A stretch of DNA of 64,000 nt from Mesostigma viride (Eukaryota; Streptophyta; Mesostigmatophyceae; Mesostigmatales; Mesostigmataceae). The notes under the pieces are model-generated. The model made no database searches. It saw only the letters and a program-made list of their open reading frames with translations, and was not told the DNA's origin. Position 1 is the stretch's first letter. Each line of letters begins with the position of its first letter. The stretch lies in assembly GCA_009746045.1 (NCBI GenBank), contig RPFO01000072.1:1163330-1227329 (forward strand), read 5' to 3'. This document shows, piece by piece, positions 23,549 through 37,600 of the stretch. The position numbers were made by a program, and so were the translations under genes.

Positions 23549-25479
23549 GTATCTCCTGAGGTTCAGGCCGCCCTTGCACGTGGCGATGCGGTGGTGGCGC
23601 TGGAGTCTACCATCGTGTGCCACGGTGAGAGGAGAGGGACAGGGATGGAGGCGCGCATTGTTTATAGAATTGTCCGCCATGGTTAGGAGCGTTGAACAAG
23701 GATGCACCTTGGTTCATGCATGGTTGTATACACTCCTGGCTTGATGTTTAAGATACGGGGCAGACGACCTGGTCCTCATTTCCTTCATGCATCTTACTAC
23801 TGTGATATGACCCTAATTTTCTACTGGGTTTCTACTGGAAGTAGAGGTCAAAATCAGGGTCTCATCGTCTGAAGTTGAGAGTCTCAAACATGGAGCCAGG
23901 AATGTAGTGTGGTAGGCCAGGGCGAGAGGAACAGCGATGGGTGCACCCTGGGGCATCTCGCCGAGCTGGTCACGGTCAATGACATGAATGGGTGCACCGT
24001 GATGTATGACAACTACAGGGAGGCGACCGGGATATCGATACAGATTCATGCCAGTTGTCATTTTGAAGCGGGAGTGGCAACACAAGGGAGGAGGGAGCCA
24101 AGCGGAAAGGGCTTTAGCAAGTACACGAAACAGCCGGCACAAAGAACCACCGCTACTGCAGGAAGGATACACTATACTGCAGGAAGGATACACTATACGC
24201 ACCAGGTGGTATAGGAACGGCACTTGTGGGTCGTTGACACGCGGGAGACCTGCCCTTGTGGTCATGCGGCACCAACGTGGGCTTGGGGGTCGTTGACACG
24301 CGGGGGACCTGCCCTGGTGGTCATGCGGCATCAACGTGGGCTTGGGGGTCGTTGACACGCGGGAGACCTGCCCTTGTGGTCATGCGGCATCAACGTGGGC
24401 TTGGGGGTCGTTGACACGCGGGGGACCTGCCCTTGTGGTCATGCGGCATCAACGTGGGCTGGGCGAATGCTCACCCTGGGCGATGCCACCATTCACCCAC
24501 ACATGCTCCTGTCCAGGGATCAGCGATATGATTTTTCCTGCCGCCTGCTGCTTAAAGCCCCCTGCCTGGCATTCCTTTGAAATCTATTGTAAGCTGCCTT
24601 GCCCAGGCACGCCCTTACCCCTGACCTGGAGGCCTCTCCCCCCCTCCCCCTACACACATTGTTACTTCCATGGCTTCCTCCTTTCTCACATCTCCATGTC
24701 CCCGTTATTCCCTTTCATCCCTTTCGCACCTTTCCCTCAATTCCTCCCTCCCCTCCCCTCCCGTCTCTTTCGCCCTCCCCCCCTTTCCCAGGCATGCCCT
24801 ACCCCCAGAACCTGGAGACTTTCTCCCCACACGCACACACATTGTCACTAACGTTTCCTGCTCCTTCCCCTTCACCCCATCTCTCTTTCGCCCTCCCCCC
24901 CTTGCCCAGGCATGCCCTACCCCCAGAACCTGGAAACTGCGCGCGAGGTAGAGACCATCGTGCGGGAGCAGGGGGCAGTGCCCGCGACCATCGCCGTGGT
25001 GGGGGGCACGCCGCGCATTGGTGAGGGGGGGGTTTCCATACTTCATGCGCCGCGCATTGATGGGGAGGGGGTGTCCATGGATGCACACACGCGTGTATGA
25101 GGTTTGCTGGCCGCACGCCACACATGGGCAGGGGTTTATTGCCACGCTTGACGCACGGGTGAGAGTTTATTCTGCCGCACACGGGAGAAGAAGATAAACG
25201 GCGCCTGAGGGGGTCCACCACACCATGTGAGTAGGTGCTACCGTGTGCGCATGGCTGAGGGGGCTCGACTCACAGACCCCGCAAGTGTGGTGACAGGCGC
25301 CGCCACCCATGGTTAAAGGGATGTGTTAACAACAGTAATGGCAGGACCATGTTATTTTCCTCATCCCCTGCGATGGCGGTGATGACGGCGGCGATGATGA
25401 TGTCAAACCCCACCACCAGCAGTAACGCCAAGACTGCCGCCGCCGCCGCCGCCGCCACCACCACTACCACCACCACCAC

Positions 25480-25540
<61 letters not shown>

Positions 25541-25642
25541 GCCACCACCACCACCACCACCACCACCACCACCACCACCACCACCACCACCACCACCACC
25601 ACCACCACCACCTCCACCACCACCACCACCACCGCCGCCGCC

Positions 25643-25698
<56 letters not shown>

Positions 25699-28600
25699 AC
25701 CACCACCACCACCACCACCACCACCGCTGTTATTCGATACCACCACTGCAAACCCTCAGGCGTGGACGATGCCACCATGGAGTACCTCGCACGCAAGGGG
25801 CACGGGGTGAAGAAGGTCTCCCGACGGGACCTGGCGTATGTGGTGGGTGTCACAGTCGTCCACCCACTTCGACCGCACATGACCCTGCCGAACCTTTTGG
25901 CCCCTTTGCCGTATCAGCTGCTGCAACTTGGCAAAGGGACCCCTCGTGTGTTGTGACCTTGAGGGCTTTCCATTGTAACTGCCCCCTTGGTGTCGACGTG
26001 CAGCGTCAGCCCACGCTGTCCCCTTCTGCGAAACGCATAACCTTCTGGTTTGTTGTCTGCCCCCAATGAGAGTGCAGATGGGTGCGCTACCTGGCAGGAG
26101 GCGCCTGAGATTGCAAGGACACTAAAACAACATTACGTATACAGTAACTAATAACGAGCTCATACTGCAGGCTGATCCAAGGAGTATGCACGGCTGAAGC
26201 TACTTTATCGATGCAAGCCCAGCTCAAGTATCCACCGATGTATGGTGTATCTTTCGAAACCCAAAACCCCATGGGTGACTGATGGAGGCCGTGTGGCAAA
26301 TGGATGGCTTTGGGTGGGCGGTAAGCCTACCCCATGACTTCGTGTGATAGTTAATTAAGGACTGCGGGTGGCGTTACCCCTCATCCCCAGTTGGTGCTGC
26401 CAGCCGTCTCCCCCAGCTGTTGTTGCTGCCCCTGTAACAGCATGCAGGATTGGTGTCCTGAACGCCATCATGGTTGCTGTGTGACGGGTGATGGCTGATG
26501 GATGTGCTTCTCGGCATCCTTGCCCAACACGCTCCATCAGCCTGCGTCCCTTGCACCATGCTCCGTCATGTGCTTCGCCTTCCGCCCGTGGCGTCTGGCA
26601 TCCCCATCGCCAGGTGTCGCGCAAGCTGGACGGGGCCACCACCGTGTCCGCTACCATGCTGCTGGCGTCCATGGTGCGTCTGGACTCATGCTATGATGAT
26701 TCGTCTACTGCTATCATCCATGCTGCGTTGTTTACTGGCGTCCATGCTACGTTGTTTGGTGGCATCCGTGGTGTGTTGCTGACTGGTCCATGCTGCATTG
26801 CTGGTCGCGTCCGTGGTTGGTTTGGCTCCGTTGCACCACCTCTCTACGCTAAGTGTGGGTTATCTCGCGCCAGCGAGCAAGGCGCCTCTCATCGTATCGC
26901 GGTTGCATATTCTTGTACCCATATCTTAAATGCAAGCGCAATTACCTTGCGAGTGTCCGTTGAGCTGCAAGTGTCCGTTGAGCTGCGCGCGCAACCGGGG
27001 TTATGCTTGCGCTGGAGAGCTTCAATGCGATGAGTCGATGGTATGATATATCTGGCACACCAGCGGAGATAACAACACAGCTTTTTTATTTAAGCGTTGT
27101 CCGTCCTATCCTAGTCAACTTTGCCGTAAGCTCCGCCGCCCTTACTGACCCACCCACCCTTTTCCTGCTGGCTCCCTTTTGCGACCCCATCCCCAGGCGG
27201 GCATCCCCCTCTTTGTCACCGGAGGCATCGGGGGGGTGCACCGGGACGGCGAGAGCAGTGAGTGGGGAGTGGCAAGGGGGGAGGGGGGAGGGGGGAGGGG
27301 GGAGGGGAGGGGGGAGGGGGGAGGGGGAGGGGGGAGGGGGAGGGGGAGGGGGAGGGGGAGGGGGAGGGGGAAGGGGGTAAGGGGGGAGGGTCGGTATGTG
27401 TACTTTGCCATCGCGTCTACTTCAGGGAACCGTCTAGGGAAGCACTCAGCCTCGTAGAGATTTTACTTCCTAGAATGGTGAAGGTCTGTACGGTTGCTAT
27501 TGCGCTTGCATGACGATACTGCTATGTTCCCCTGTGGCCAAGCAGGACAGCCATTGACAACTGTCATTTCAATTTCTGTGTAGCGTCAGGCTTGCGTCAC
27601 AAACTGCCTACGAAATACCTTAGCTTTGAACGGTTACTACTTGTAGTTCTGAAGCCCGTTAGGGCTTGCGTCGCAAAGTTCTTTCGCCGCAAAATATGGC
27701 CAGTGACAGGTGGCGACCGTCACGTCTCTATCCCGCGCCGCTGGATGTTCAGCAATGTCGTACTAGAGCCTAAGCCTAGTGGCACGCGGCCTGGCTAAGG
27801 GCAGCCAGCACCATTTCGCATATGTTTTGTGTATGTGGTCGGTATAACTTGGGTCCGCGTGCTGGGGGTATGTGCAAGAGTTTAGCACGGTGGTTAATCG
27901 TGGGGGGCCGTCGTATCCGGACGGGTACGATGCGCCCTGCCTAGACATCGGAATGCTGGTGCTGGGGACGTGTGACATACTAAATATACTTTTTACACTA
28001 AATCTACATACTACTAGCATTTTAAATATACATTACTTGTAGTTGTTGTATACTGGTACACAAGGTCCCCGTGGACGCAGGACGCTTGCTCGGTTTGGGG
28101 TGACGTTGTGACACATGATGAGTGTGTACGTCCGCGGATCTAGTGAGTGGTTTCAGGGCATCCATACCGTGTTTGTCAGGTTGCTACAAGATTTGATACG
28201 GTATGCATTGTTTCCAGGTATAGAACTAACGCCGTGTCGTGTCGTGCAATGAAGGCAGAGTTTGCAGTTTTGGGGTGGACCGGAGCCAGCGTTGGGTTTC
28301 TATCTATAGGGTTTCGTGAAGGTCAGTACTGGGTATACCAACGGGTGGTTGTGTGAAGCCCGTTATTTCTAGTGTGGAGTATTGCATAGAACCACCGGAG
28401 ACTCCCGCCGTAGCGTTCCGTGAGAGACAAACATGGGAGGCAACGCCACTAACCCTTGCTTCATTGACGCTTTGTCGTTGGGGTGATCGTTGATCCTGTC
28501 ACTGAGGCCATGTCTTTTCTAGCCGGACCTGGTATCGCAATGTCTTGTCTCACGTGCCACTCCTGCTTGGCCCACTTAGTTTTCAAAGCGCATATATGTA

Positions 28601-31600
28601 TCATTATGCTTGGATAATAAAAATACGATTATGAATGGATAATGATATAGGATAATAAAAATACGATTATGAAGTTTCTCCCAATGCTGTGCGCTGAACG
28701 ACAGCGCAGCAGGAGCGTTGGGGGAAGCTTGCAGGTTCCAGCGCACTCCCTCCATGCACCTGTTGCGACGGTGCTTTCCTTCCTTGTCACAATGGGATCC
28801 AACGATCAGGCGATATGTGATTGCTAGTTGGGAATGTTTTGCCCATGGAGTGTTCCAACAGTTACAAGCCCGACCATGCATGTGCCAACGTGCGTGGGCT
28901 CCATGGCCTACCAGTGGAGGCATGTTGTAGTACCATGGAGCAGGCGTCCAGTATGAGTGTGACTCTCTGTTGTAGCACCGTGGAGCAGGCGTCCAGTATG
29001 AGTGTGACTCTCTGTTGTAGTACCATGGAGCAGGCGTCCAGTATGAGTGTGCCCCTCTGTTGTAGCACCGTGGAGCAGGCGTCCAGTATGAGTGTGACTC
29101 TCTGTTGTAGTACCGTGGAGCAGGCGTCCAGTATGAGTGTGACTCTCTGTTGTAGCACCATGGAGCAGGCGTCCAGTATGAGTGTGACTCTCTGTTGTAG
29201 TACCATGGAGCAGGCGTCCAGTATGAGTGTGACTCTCTGTTGTAGTACCATGGAGCAGGCGTCCAGTATGAGTGTGACTCTCTGTTGTAGCACCGTGGAG
29301 CAGGCGTCCAGTATGAGTGTGACTCTCTGTTGTAGTACCATGGAGCAGGCGTCCAGTATGAGTGTGCCCCTCTGTTGTAGCACCGTGGAGCAGGCGTCCA
29401 GTATGAGTGTGACTCTCTGTTGTAGTACCGTGGAGCAGGCGTCCAGTATGAGTGTGACTCTCTGTTGTAGTACCATGGAGCAGGCGTCCAGTATGAGTGT
29501 GCCCCTCTGTTGTAGCACCGTGGAGCAGGCGTCCAGTATGAGTGTGACTCTCTGTTGTAGTACCGTGGAGCAGGCATCCAGTATGAGTGTGACTCTCTGT
29601 TGTAGTACCGTGGAGCAGGCGTCCAGTATGAGTGACTCTCTGTTGTAGTACCGTGGAGCAGGCATCCAGTATGAGTGTGACTCTCTGTTGTAGCACCATG
29701 GAGCAGGCGTCCAGTATGAGTGTGACTCTCTGTTGTAGTACCATGGAGCAGGCGTCCAGTATGAGTGTGACTCTCTGTTGTAGTACCATGGAGCAGGCGT
29801 CCAGTATGAGTGTGACTCTCTGCCATCAACTTTGAATGAGTCCCTACCTGCGTCCTGCGTGTGCGACGACAGCTATGGACGTGTCGGCCGATTTAACCGA
29901 GCTCGGCTGCACGCCTGTGGCTGTCATCTGTGCGGGCGCCAAGACCATCCTGGACATACCCCGGACGCTCGAGTACCTGGTGGGTGGTGGCTGCGGATGC
30001 GATCGATATGGTGGCGATACAACCGCAGAGTTGGCTAGTGTTCATGGTGGGTAGTGGCGGTGGAAGAGTTTGTTTTGGCACAACGATTGGGGGCAACTGT
30101 ACAGGGCATGCACACACCCGTTTGTGTGCTGGGCAATCCGGTGTCCCCCCCCCCCCATTTACCAATCTCCTCACCCAGGCATGTCCTGCACCTGACTAAG
30201 TGTCTTGTGGGCGAGGCCGTAACAACGACCGTGGGGCATCGGCCGTCCACTTCATTGCGTTGTGTTTAGAGCGCGAGGACGTGAGAATGGGTCGCAACAC
30301 TAGAGTGAAGCAGCAGCACGCAGACAATCGGGGTGGGTTCCCACGAATCATGCTCCAAGCACCTATCCATGCATGCATGCAAATGCTCCGGGTGGCACTA
30401 GCCGAGGAGAACTTCCCCCTTGGCTTGGCCCATCACCCTGAGTCATGACCAGCCAACACCCTACAAGAGTCATCATAAGCGCGTGTGGAGCAAGGGAGTG
30501 GCAGGAGCATCGACCCAAGAGACAGCAAGGAGGAATGGTATTGGACGGTTCATTGCATGATTGAAGTGCAGTACCTCTCAGGCGTTGAGGCTCGCCCATT
30601 GACATGTATTGAGGCTCGCCCATTGCCATTTGCATGTCTCATGCAACTGACAGGCTATTTGGGGGTGGGTGGCCATCCCACATGCCTCGAAGCACCGTTC
30701 GCCGTCAATTGTTTTGTTTTATCAACTCATGATGGCGTTCTCTCCACTGCCACGCTTCCCGCGGCTGGCAGGAGACGCAAGGCGTGCCGGTGGTGGGGTA
30801 TGGCACCGACGAATTCCCCGCATTCTTCACCAAGTCCAGTGGATGCAAGGTAGGGCTTTCGATCACCCAAATCTAGTGGCTGCAAGGTGGGGCTTTTCTA
30901 TCACCCAAAATAGTGGCTTCAAGGTGGGGGTCGTTATCATCCAAGTCTAGTGGCTTCAAGGCAGGGCTTTCTATTGTCCAAGTCCAGTGGGTGCAAGGTA
31001 GGGCCTTTTCATCATCCAAGCTTGTTGGGTGCAAGACAGCACCATCATCACCCAAGTGCAGTGGGTGCAAGGTGGGGCTTCCATCACCCAAGTGCAGCCG
31101 GTGCAAAGTATGCCCAACAGCTTTCGGGTTAACCGGAGCAGTGGGGAGGCTGCATCTCGCCGTGGAGGGGGAGCAGGGCACACACCGCAATCATAATAAA
31201 TCAGTGAGCGTTCCATCATTGTACTCGCAACCGCACCTTTTATGCACATACTACATTACAAGTTCATTTGGGGGGGGGGGCCGCTTCTACCCGCCTAACC
31301 GGGCACCTTGGGTACCCATGCCTTTGGTTTCGTTTGCTGTGCTGGGTGCCCCGCAACCTTGCGCCCTGTGCAGGCGCCCTGTCGGCTGGACACGCCCACT
31401 GCCTGTGCACAACTGATCGGTACGTGGCGCTCTTACAGCAAGCCTACTCGCCGCCGTTGCCGTGCACATTTTTTAAATAAACGCATCAAGTGGTCCCGTC
31501 GTGGCCATGATATGTCTATTCGAGGCAGTATTCTTTCTTTATATGTTTTTCCCGCACTTGGCACTATCCAGCATAAGAAAATGGCCCGTGCAACACGCGT

Positions 31601-34600
31601 CGATATTCTGCTCAGCATTGGATCTCCTACCTTTGTATTTCTCCATTCACGGTGGTTATGTTTGTAGGTCTTGGTACACTTGGCTTGTAGCATATTCTTG
31701 AGTGTCATGACCTCATCAATATTTCCTAATCAATAATCGACAAGGGCGAGCGGCTGATCACGAAGTGGCTGGTTCTAACCGACGAGAGATCTGCCCAGCT
31801 GCTCGTTGCCGAATTCTTCATCGAGAATGGCATTGCCCTAAACCCTAAATCCTAGAGCTTGTGGTACCCTTCAGAGCAAGGTCCTTGTGTTTTAAATTAT
31901 CTCATGCATTGTAGAAGTGGGTGGCTTGACCCTTATTTGCCGCTGCAAGCCCCCCTGCATTTAGCAATCATGATCACAGCATCGAACAGGAATCATTGAG
32001 TGCAAGTCACAAATGAAGGATGTCAACCAATTATTGCATATATATCAAATCTCAATCAATAAGCATGAACATCATAAACGAGCGTGCTAATTGGGCAATT
32101 AATTAATTGGAAAACATGGGGAAATGACTGGTTGTGTTCATTACTGTCTATGCTAGTGTTTCCCACGCGGATGCACACCCTAAAACATTTAAACACCTCA
32201 AAACACAGTCGTGTATTTTGGGGCCGCGTATTTGGAGCCCACAGTATATACTCGTATTTTGGAGCCCAAAGTATAGACTCGCGTACCGTACTTGCCAATC
32301 CCGGTAGGTGGCGCTAGCCCCGCCAAGGAGCGCGCGCTAGCTTCAAGTTTCCTATGTCCTAAACATTACTGAACTGTGCAGTACCTTGGTGGAATATTTC
32401 GTCCCAGATTTGTCCCAACGCTTCGCAAATTTTATAGGTTGAAACCCAATGGCAATATTTTGTCCCTGATTTGATAGTTGTTGTGATTCAGTTTGTGCGA
32501 GTAACGTAGTCAGAATTGTACCCACCCAATGGCAATATTTCGTCCCATATTTTTCCCACAAACCTTTCGTCAAAATCGTACTATCAATACGAACGAAAGG
32601 AATGTCCCAAGTATCCAGAATTTCCATTAACGTGTATTTTATGCCGAAATGCGCGTAGCTCACGTTGGCGTAGCTCACGCCGGCATAGCTCACGGTGGCG
32701 TAGCTCACACTGACGGCGGCGTAGCTCACGCTTCAGTTGGCAAACTTGGTAAAGCACTGACTTGACTGTCATAGAGAGGCACAAAGGAAATAGCTGGTGT
32801 ATTATAGGCCCTGGAAAACCGACATTGGTGTTCCCATTTCGTCTTCTCGCCACTATGGAAGGGGGGCCAACCGCTGATGATGAAACATACATATAAGCAT
32901 GAGGTGCTGTAAAGACGATAAACCAAAAGATCGCTACGAATGCTAGGCAGAGGAAATGGGTTGTGAAGAAGGGGAAAGCCACGTGGCCGCCGATAAGGCT
33001 GCCTACATTAAAGAACGGTGCAAGACACCTACGGGGATCGTGGCCAAAGAAAAAAGGTACTGATATCACATTGAGTGATGTTCTTTAGTGGTACGCATCA
33101 AGTTGTCATTATTCAGTTGTAAGCAAGGTCTTTCCACATATGGCCTTCTGGTATGACTAAGCCTGCTTCCATTTTAAATTTATGGATGGAGCGACGATCT
33201 ATCGTCGGTCCCGCGCCCAGAAATGTTCATTAACAGGCGCAACGAGCGAGAGGCCACGAAGGGCATATATGAGGCGGATTACGTCGGCCTACATGGCCTG
33301 GCGCGCCCGCAACATCGGGGAAGGGAATGAGTAGAAGGCGTTCGCCGAGGATCTTGCACACAAGGGATACCGCATCATGGAGTACACGGTGTGTGTTTCA
33401 TACTGCGATTCCGCGCTGGAGCTCGCGAGGAAAAGGGAGTTCGAGTTTCTTTTCCAAGATGCCAAAGCCGATCAGGATGGAACCGTTGTAAACACAGACG
33501 GTGGCATCTTGGAAAAGAAACTTGAACTCCCTTTTCCTCGCGAGCTCCAGCGCGGAATCGCAGTATGAAACACACACCGTGTACTCCATGATGCGGTATC
33601 CCTTGTGTGCAAGATCCTCGGCGCACGCATTCCACTCCCCGCCTTTTCCGATGTCGCGGGCGCGCCGGGCCATGTAGGCCGACGTAACGTCCGCCTCAGA
33701 CATGCCCTTTGTGGCCTCTCGCTCCTGTTAATGAACATGCGCCTGTTAATGAACATTTGTGGGCGCGGGGCCGACGATACATCATCGCTCCATCCACCAG
33801 TTTAAAATGGAAGCAGGCTTAGTCATACAGGAAGGCTAGGTGCGGAAAGACCTTGCTTACAACTGAATAATGACAACTTGATGCGTACCACTAAAGAACA
33901 TCACTCAAACATGAAGGCCGGCCGACAAGTGCGGAGGAGCGACAGGAAGGACAATGCCGACATGTTTGATGTGTGATATCCGTACGTATGATGTGTGATA
34001 TCGGTACGTATGATGTGTGATATCAGTACGTATGATGTGTGATATCGGTACGTATGATGTGTGATATCGGTACGTATGATGTGTGATATCGGTACGTATG
34101 ATGTGTGATATCGGTACGTATGATGTGTGATATCGGTACGTATGATGTGTGATATCAGTACGTATGATGTGTGATATCAGTACGTATGATGTGTGATATC
34201 GGTACGTATGATGTGTGATATCAGTACGTATGATGTGTGATATCAGTACGTATGATGTGTGATATCAGTACGTATGATGTGTGATATCGGTACGTATGAT
34301 GTGTGATATCGGTACGTATGATGTGTGATATCAGTACGTATGATGTGTGATATCGGTACGTATGATGTGTGATATCAGTACGTATGATGTGTGATATCGG
34401 TACGTATGATGTGTGATATCCGTACGTATGATTTGTGATATCGGTACGTATGATTTGTGATATCAGTACGTATGATGTGTGATATCAGTACGTATGATGT
34501 GTGATATCAGTACGTATGATGTGTGATATCGGTACGTATGATGTGTGATATCGGTACGTATGATGTGTGATATCAGTACGTATGATGTGTGATATCAGTA

Positions 34601-37600
34601 CGTATGATGTGTGATATCAGTACGTATGATGTGTGATATCAGTACGTATGATGTGTGATATCAGTACGTATGATGTGTGATATCAGTAGTACGTATGATG
34701 TGTGATATCGGTACGTATGATGTGTGATATCGGTACGTATGATGTGTGATATCGGTACGTATGATGTGTGATATCGGTACGTATGATGTGTGATATCCGT
34801 ACGTATGATGTGTGATATCAGTACGTATGATGTGTGATATCGGTACGTATGATGTGTGATATCGGTACGTATGATGTGTGATATCAGTACGTATGATGTG
34901 TGATATCGGTACGTATGATTTGTGATATCGGTACGTATGATGTGTGATATCGGTACGTATGATGTGTGATATCGGTACGTATGATGTGTGATATCGGTAC
35001 GTATGATGTGTGATATCGGTACGTATGATGTGTGATATCAGTACGTATGATGTGTGATATCGGTACGTATGATGTGTGATATCAGTACGTATGATGTGTG
35101 ATATCGGTACGTATGATGTGTGATATCGGTACGTATGATGTGTGATATCGGTACGTATGATGTGTGATATCGGTACGTATGATGTGTGATATCGGTACGT
35201 ATGATGTGTGATATCAGTACGTATGATGTGTGATATCGGTACGTATGATGTGTGATATCGGTACGTATGATGTGTGATATCGGTACGTATGATGTGTGAT
35301 ATCCGTACGTATGATGTGTGATATCAGTACGTATGATGTGTGATATCAGTACGTATGATGTGTGATATCGGTACGTATGATGTGTGATATCGGTACGTAT
35401 GATGTGTGATATCCGTACGTATGATGTGTGATATCAGTACGTATGATGTGTGATATCAGTACGTATGATGTGTGATATCAGTACGTATGATGTGTGATAT
35501 CAGTAGTACGTATGATGTGTGATATCGGTACGTATGATGTGTGATATCAGTAGTACGTATGATGTGTGATATCGGTACGTATGATGTGTGATATCGGTAC
35601 GTATGATGTGTGATATCGGTACGTATGATGTGTGATATCGGTACGTATGATGTGTGATATCAGTACGTATGATGTGTGATATCAGTACGTATGATGTGTG
35701 ATATCGGTACGTATGATGTGTGATATCGGTACGTATGATGTGTGATATCGGTACGTATGATGTGTGATATCGGTACGTATGATGTGTGATATCAGTACGT
35801 ATGATGTGTGATATCGGTACGTATGATGTGTGATATCGGTACGTATGATGTGTGATATCAGTACGTATGATGTGTGATATCGGTACGTATGATGTGTGAT
35901 ATCAGTACGTATGATGTGTGATATCAGTACGTATGATGTGTGATATCGGTACGTATGATGTGTGATATCGGTACGTATGATGTGTGATATCGGTACGTAT
36001 GATGTGTGATATCGGTACGTATGATGTGTGATATCAGTACGTATGATGTGTGATATCGGTACGTATGATGTGTGATATCGGTACGTATGATGTGTGATAT
36101 CGGTACGTATGATTTGTGATATCGGTACGTATGATGTGTGATATCGGTACGTATGATGTGTGATATCAGTACGTATGATGTGTGATATCGGTACGTATGA
36201 TGTGTGATATCAGTACGTATGATGTGTGATATCAGTACGTATGATGTGTGGTATCGGTACGTATGATGTGTGATATCGGTACTGTGTGATATCGGTACGT
36301 ATGATGTGTGATATCGGTACGTATGATGTGTGATATCGGTACGTATGATGTGTGATATCAGTACGTATGATGTGTGATATCAGTACGTATGATGTGTGAT
36401 ATCGGTACGTATGATGTGTGATATCAGTACGTATGATGTGTGATATCAGTACGTATGATGTGTGATATCAGTACGTATGATGTGTGATATCAGTACGTAT
36501 GATGTGTGATATCAGTACGTATGATGTGTGATATCAGTACGTATGATGTGTGATATCGGTACGTATGATGTGTGATATCGGTACGTATGATGTGTGATAT
36601 CAGTACGTATGATGTGTGATATCGGTACGTATGATGTGTGATATCGGTACGTATGATGTGTGATATCAGTACGTATGATTTGTGATATCGGTACGTATGA
36701 TGTGTGATATCAGTACGTATGATGTGTGATATCAGTACGTATGATGTGTGGTATCGGTACGTATGATGTGTGATATCGGTACTGTGTGATATCGGTACGT
36801 ATGATGTGTGATATCGGTACGTATGATGTGTGATATCGGTACGTATGATGTGTGATATCAGTACGTATGATGTGTGGTATCGGTACGTATGATGTGTGAT
36901 ATCGGTACGTATGATGTGTGATATCAGTACGTATGATGTGTGATATCAGTACGTATGATGTGTGATATCAGTACGTATGATGTGTGATATCAGTACGTAT
37001 GATGTGTGATATCGGTACGTATGATGTGTGATATCGGTACGTATGATGTGTGATATCGGTACGTATGATGTGTGATATCAGTACGTATGATGTGTGATAT
37101 CAGTACGTATGATGTGTGATATCAGTACGTATGATGTGTGATATCGGTACGTATGATGTGTGATATCGGTACATATGATTTGTGATATCAGTACGTATGA
37201 TGTGTGATATCGGTACGTATGATGTGTGATATCGGTACGTATGATGTGTGATATCGGTACGTATGATGTGTGATATCAGTACGTATGATGTGTGATATCG
37301 GTACGTATGATGTGTGATATCAGTACGTATGATGTGTGATATCGGTACGTATGATGTGTGATATCGGTACGTATGATGTGTGATATCAGTACGTATGATG
37401 TGTGATATCAGTACGTATGATGTGTGATATCAGTACGTATGATGTGTGATATCGGTACGTATGATGTGTGGTATCGGTACGTATGATGTGTGATATCGGT
37501 ACGTATGATGTGTGATATCAGTACGTATGATGTGTGATATCAGTACGTATGATGTGTGATATCAGTACGTATGATGTGTGATATCGGTACTGTGTGATAT

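Noticed and set aside
23396-23686. Start of psuG at 23396
   Set aside because: The codon there is TTG, not ATG, and the frame is open further upstream; a eukaryotic start must come from another exon.
28576-29829. 417-codon and similar frames with His-Thr-Gly repeats
   Set aside because: They arise because the 45-bp unit is a multiple of three; the region lies in psuG intron 5.
31836-31853. Interstitial telomere
   Set aside because: Only about two CCCTAAA units are present, too few to call.
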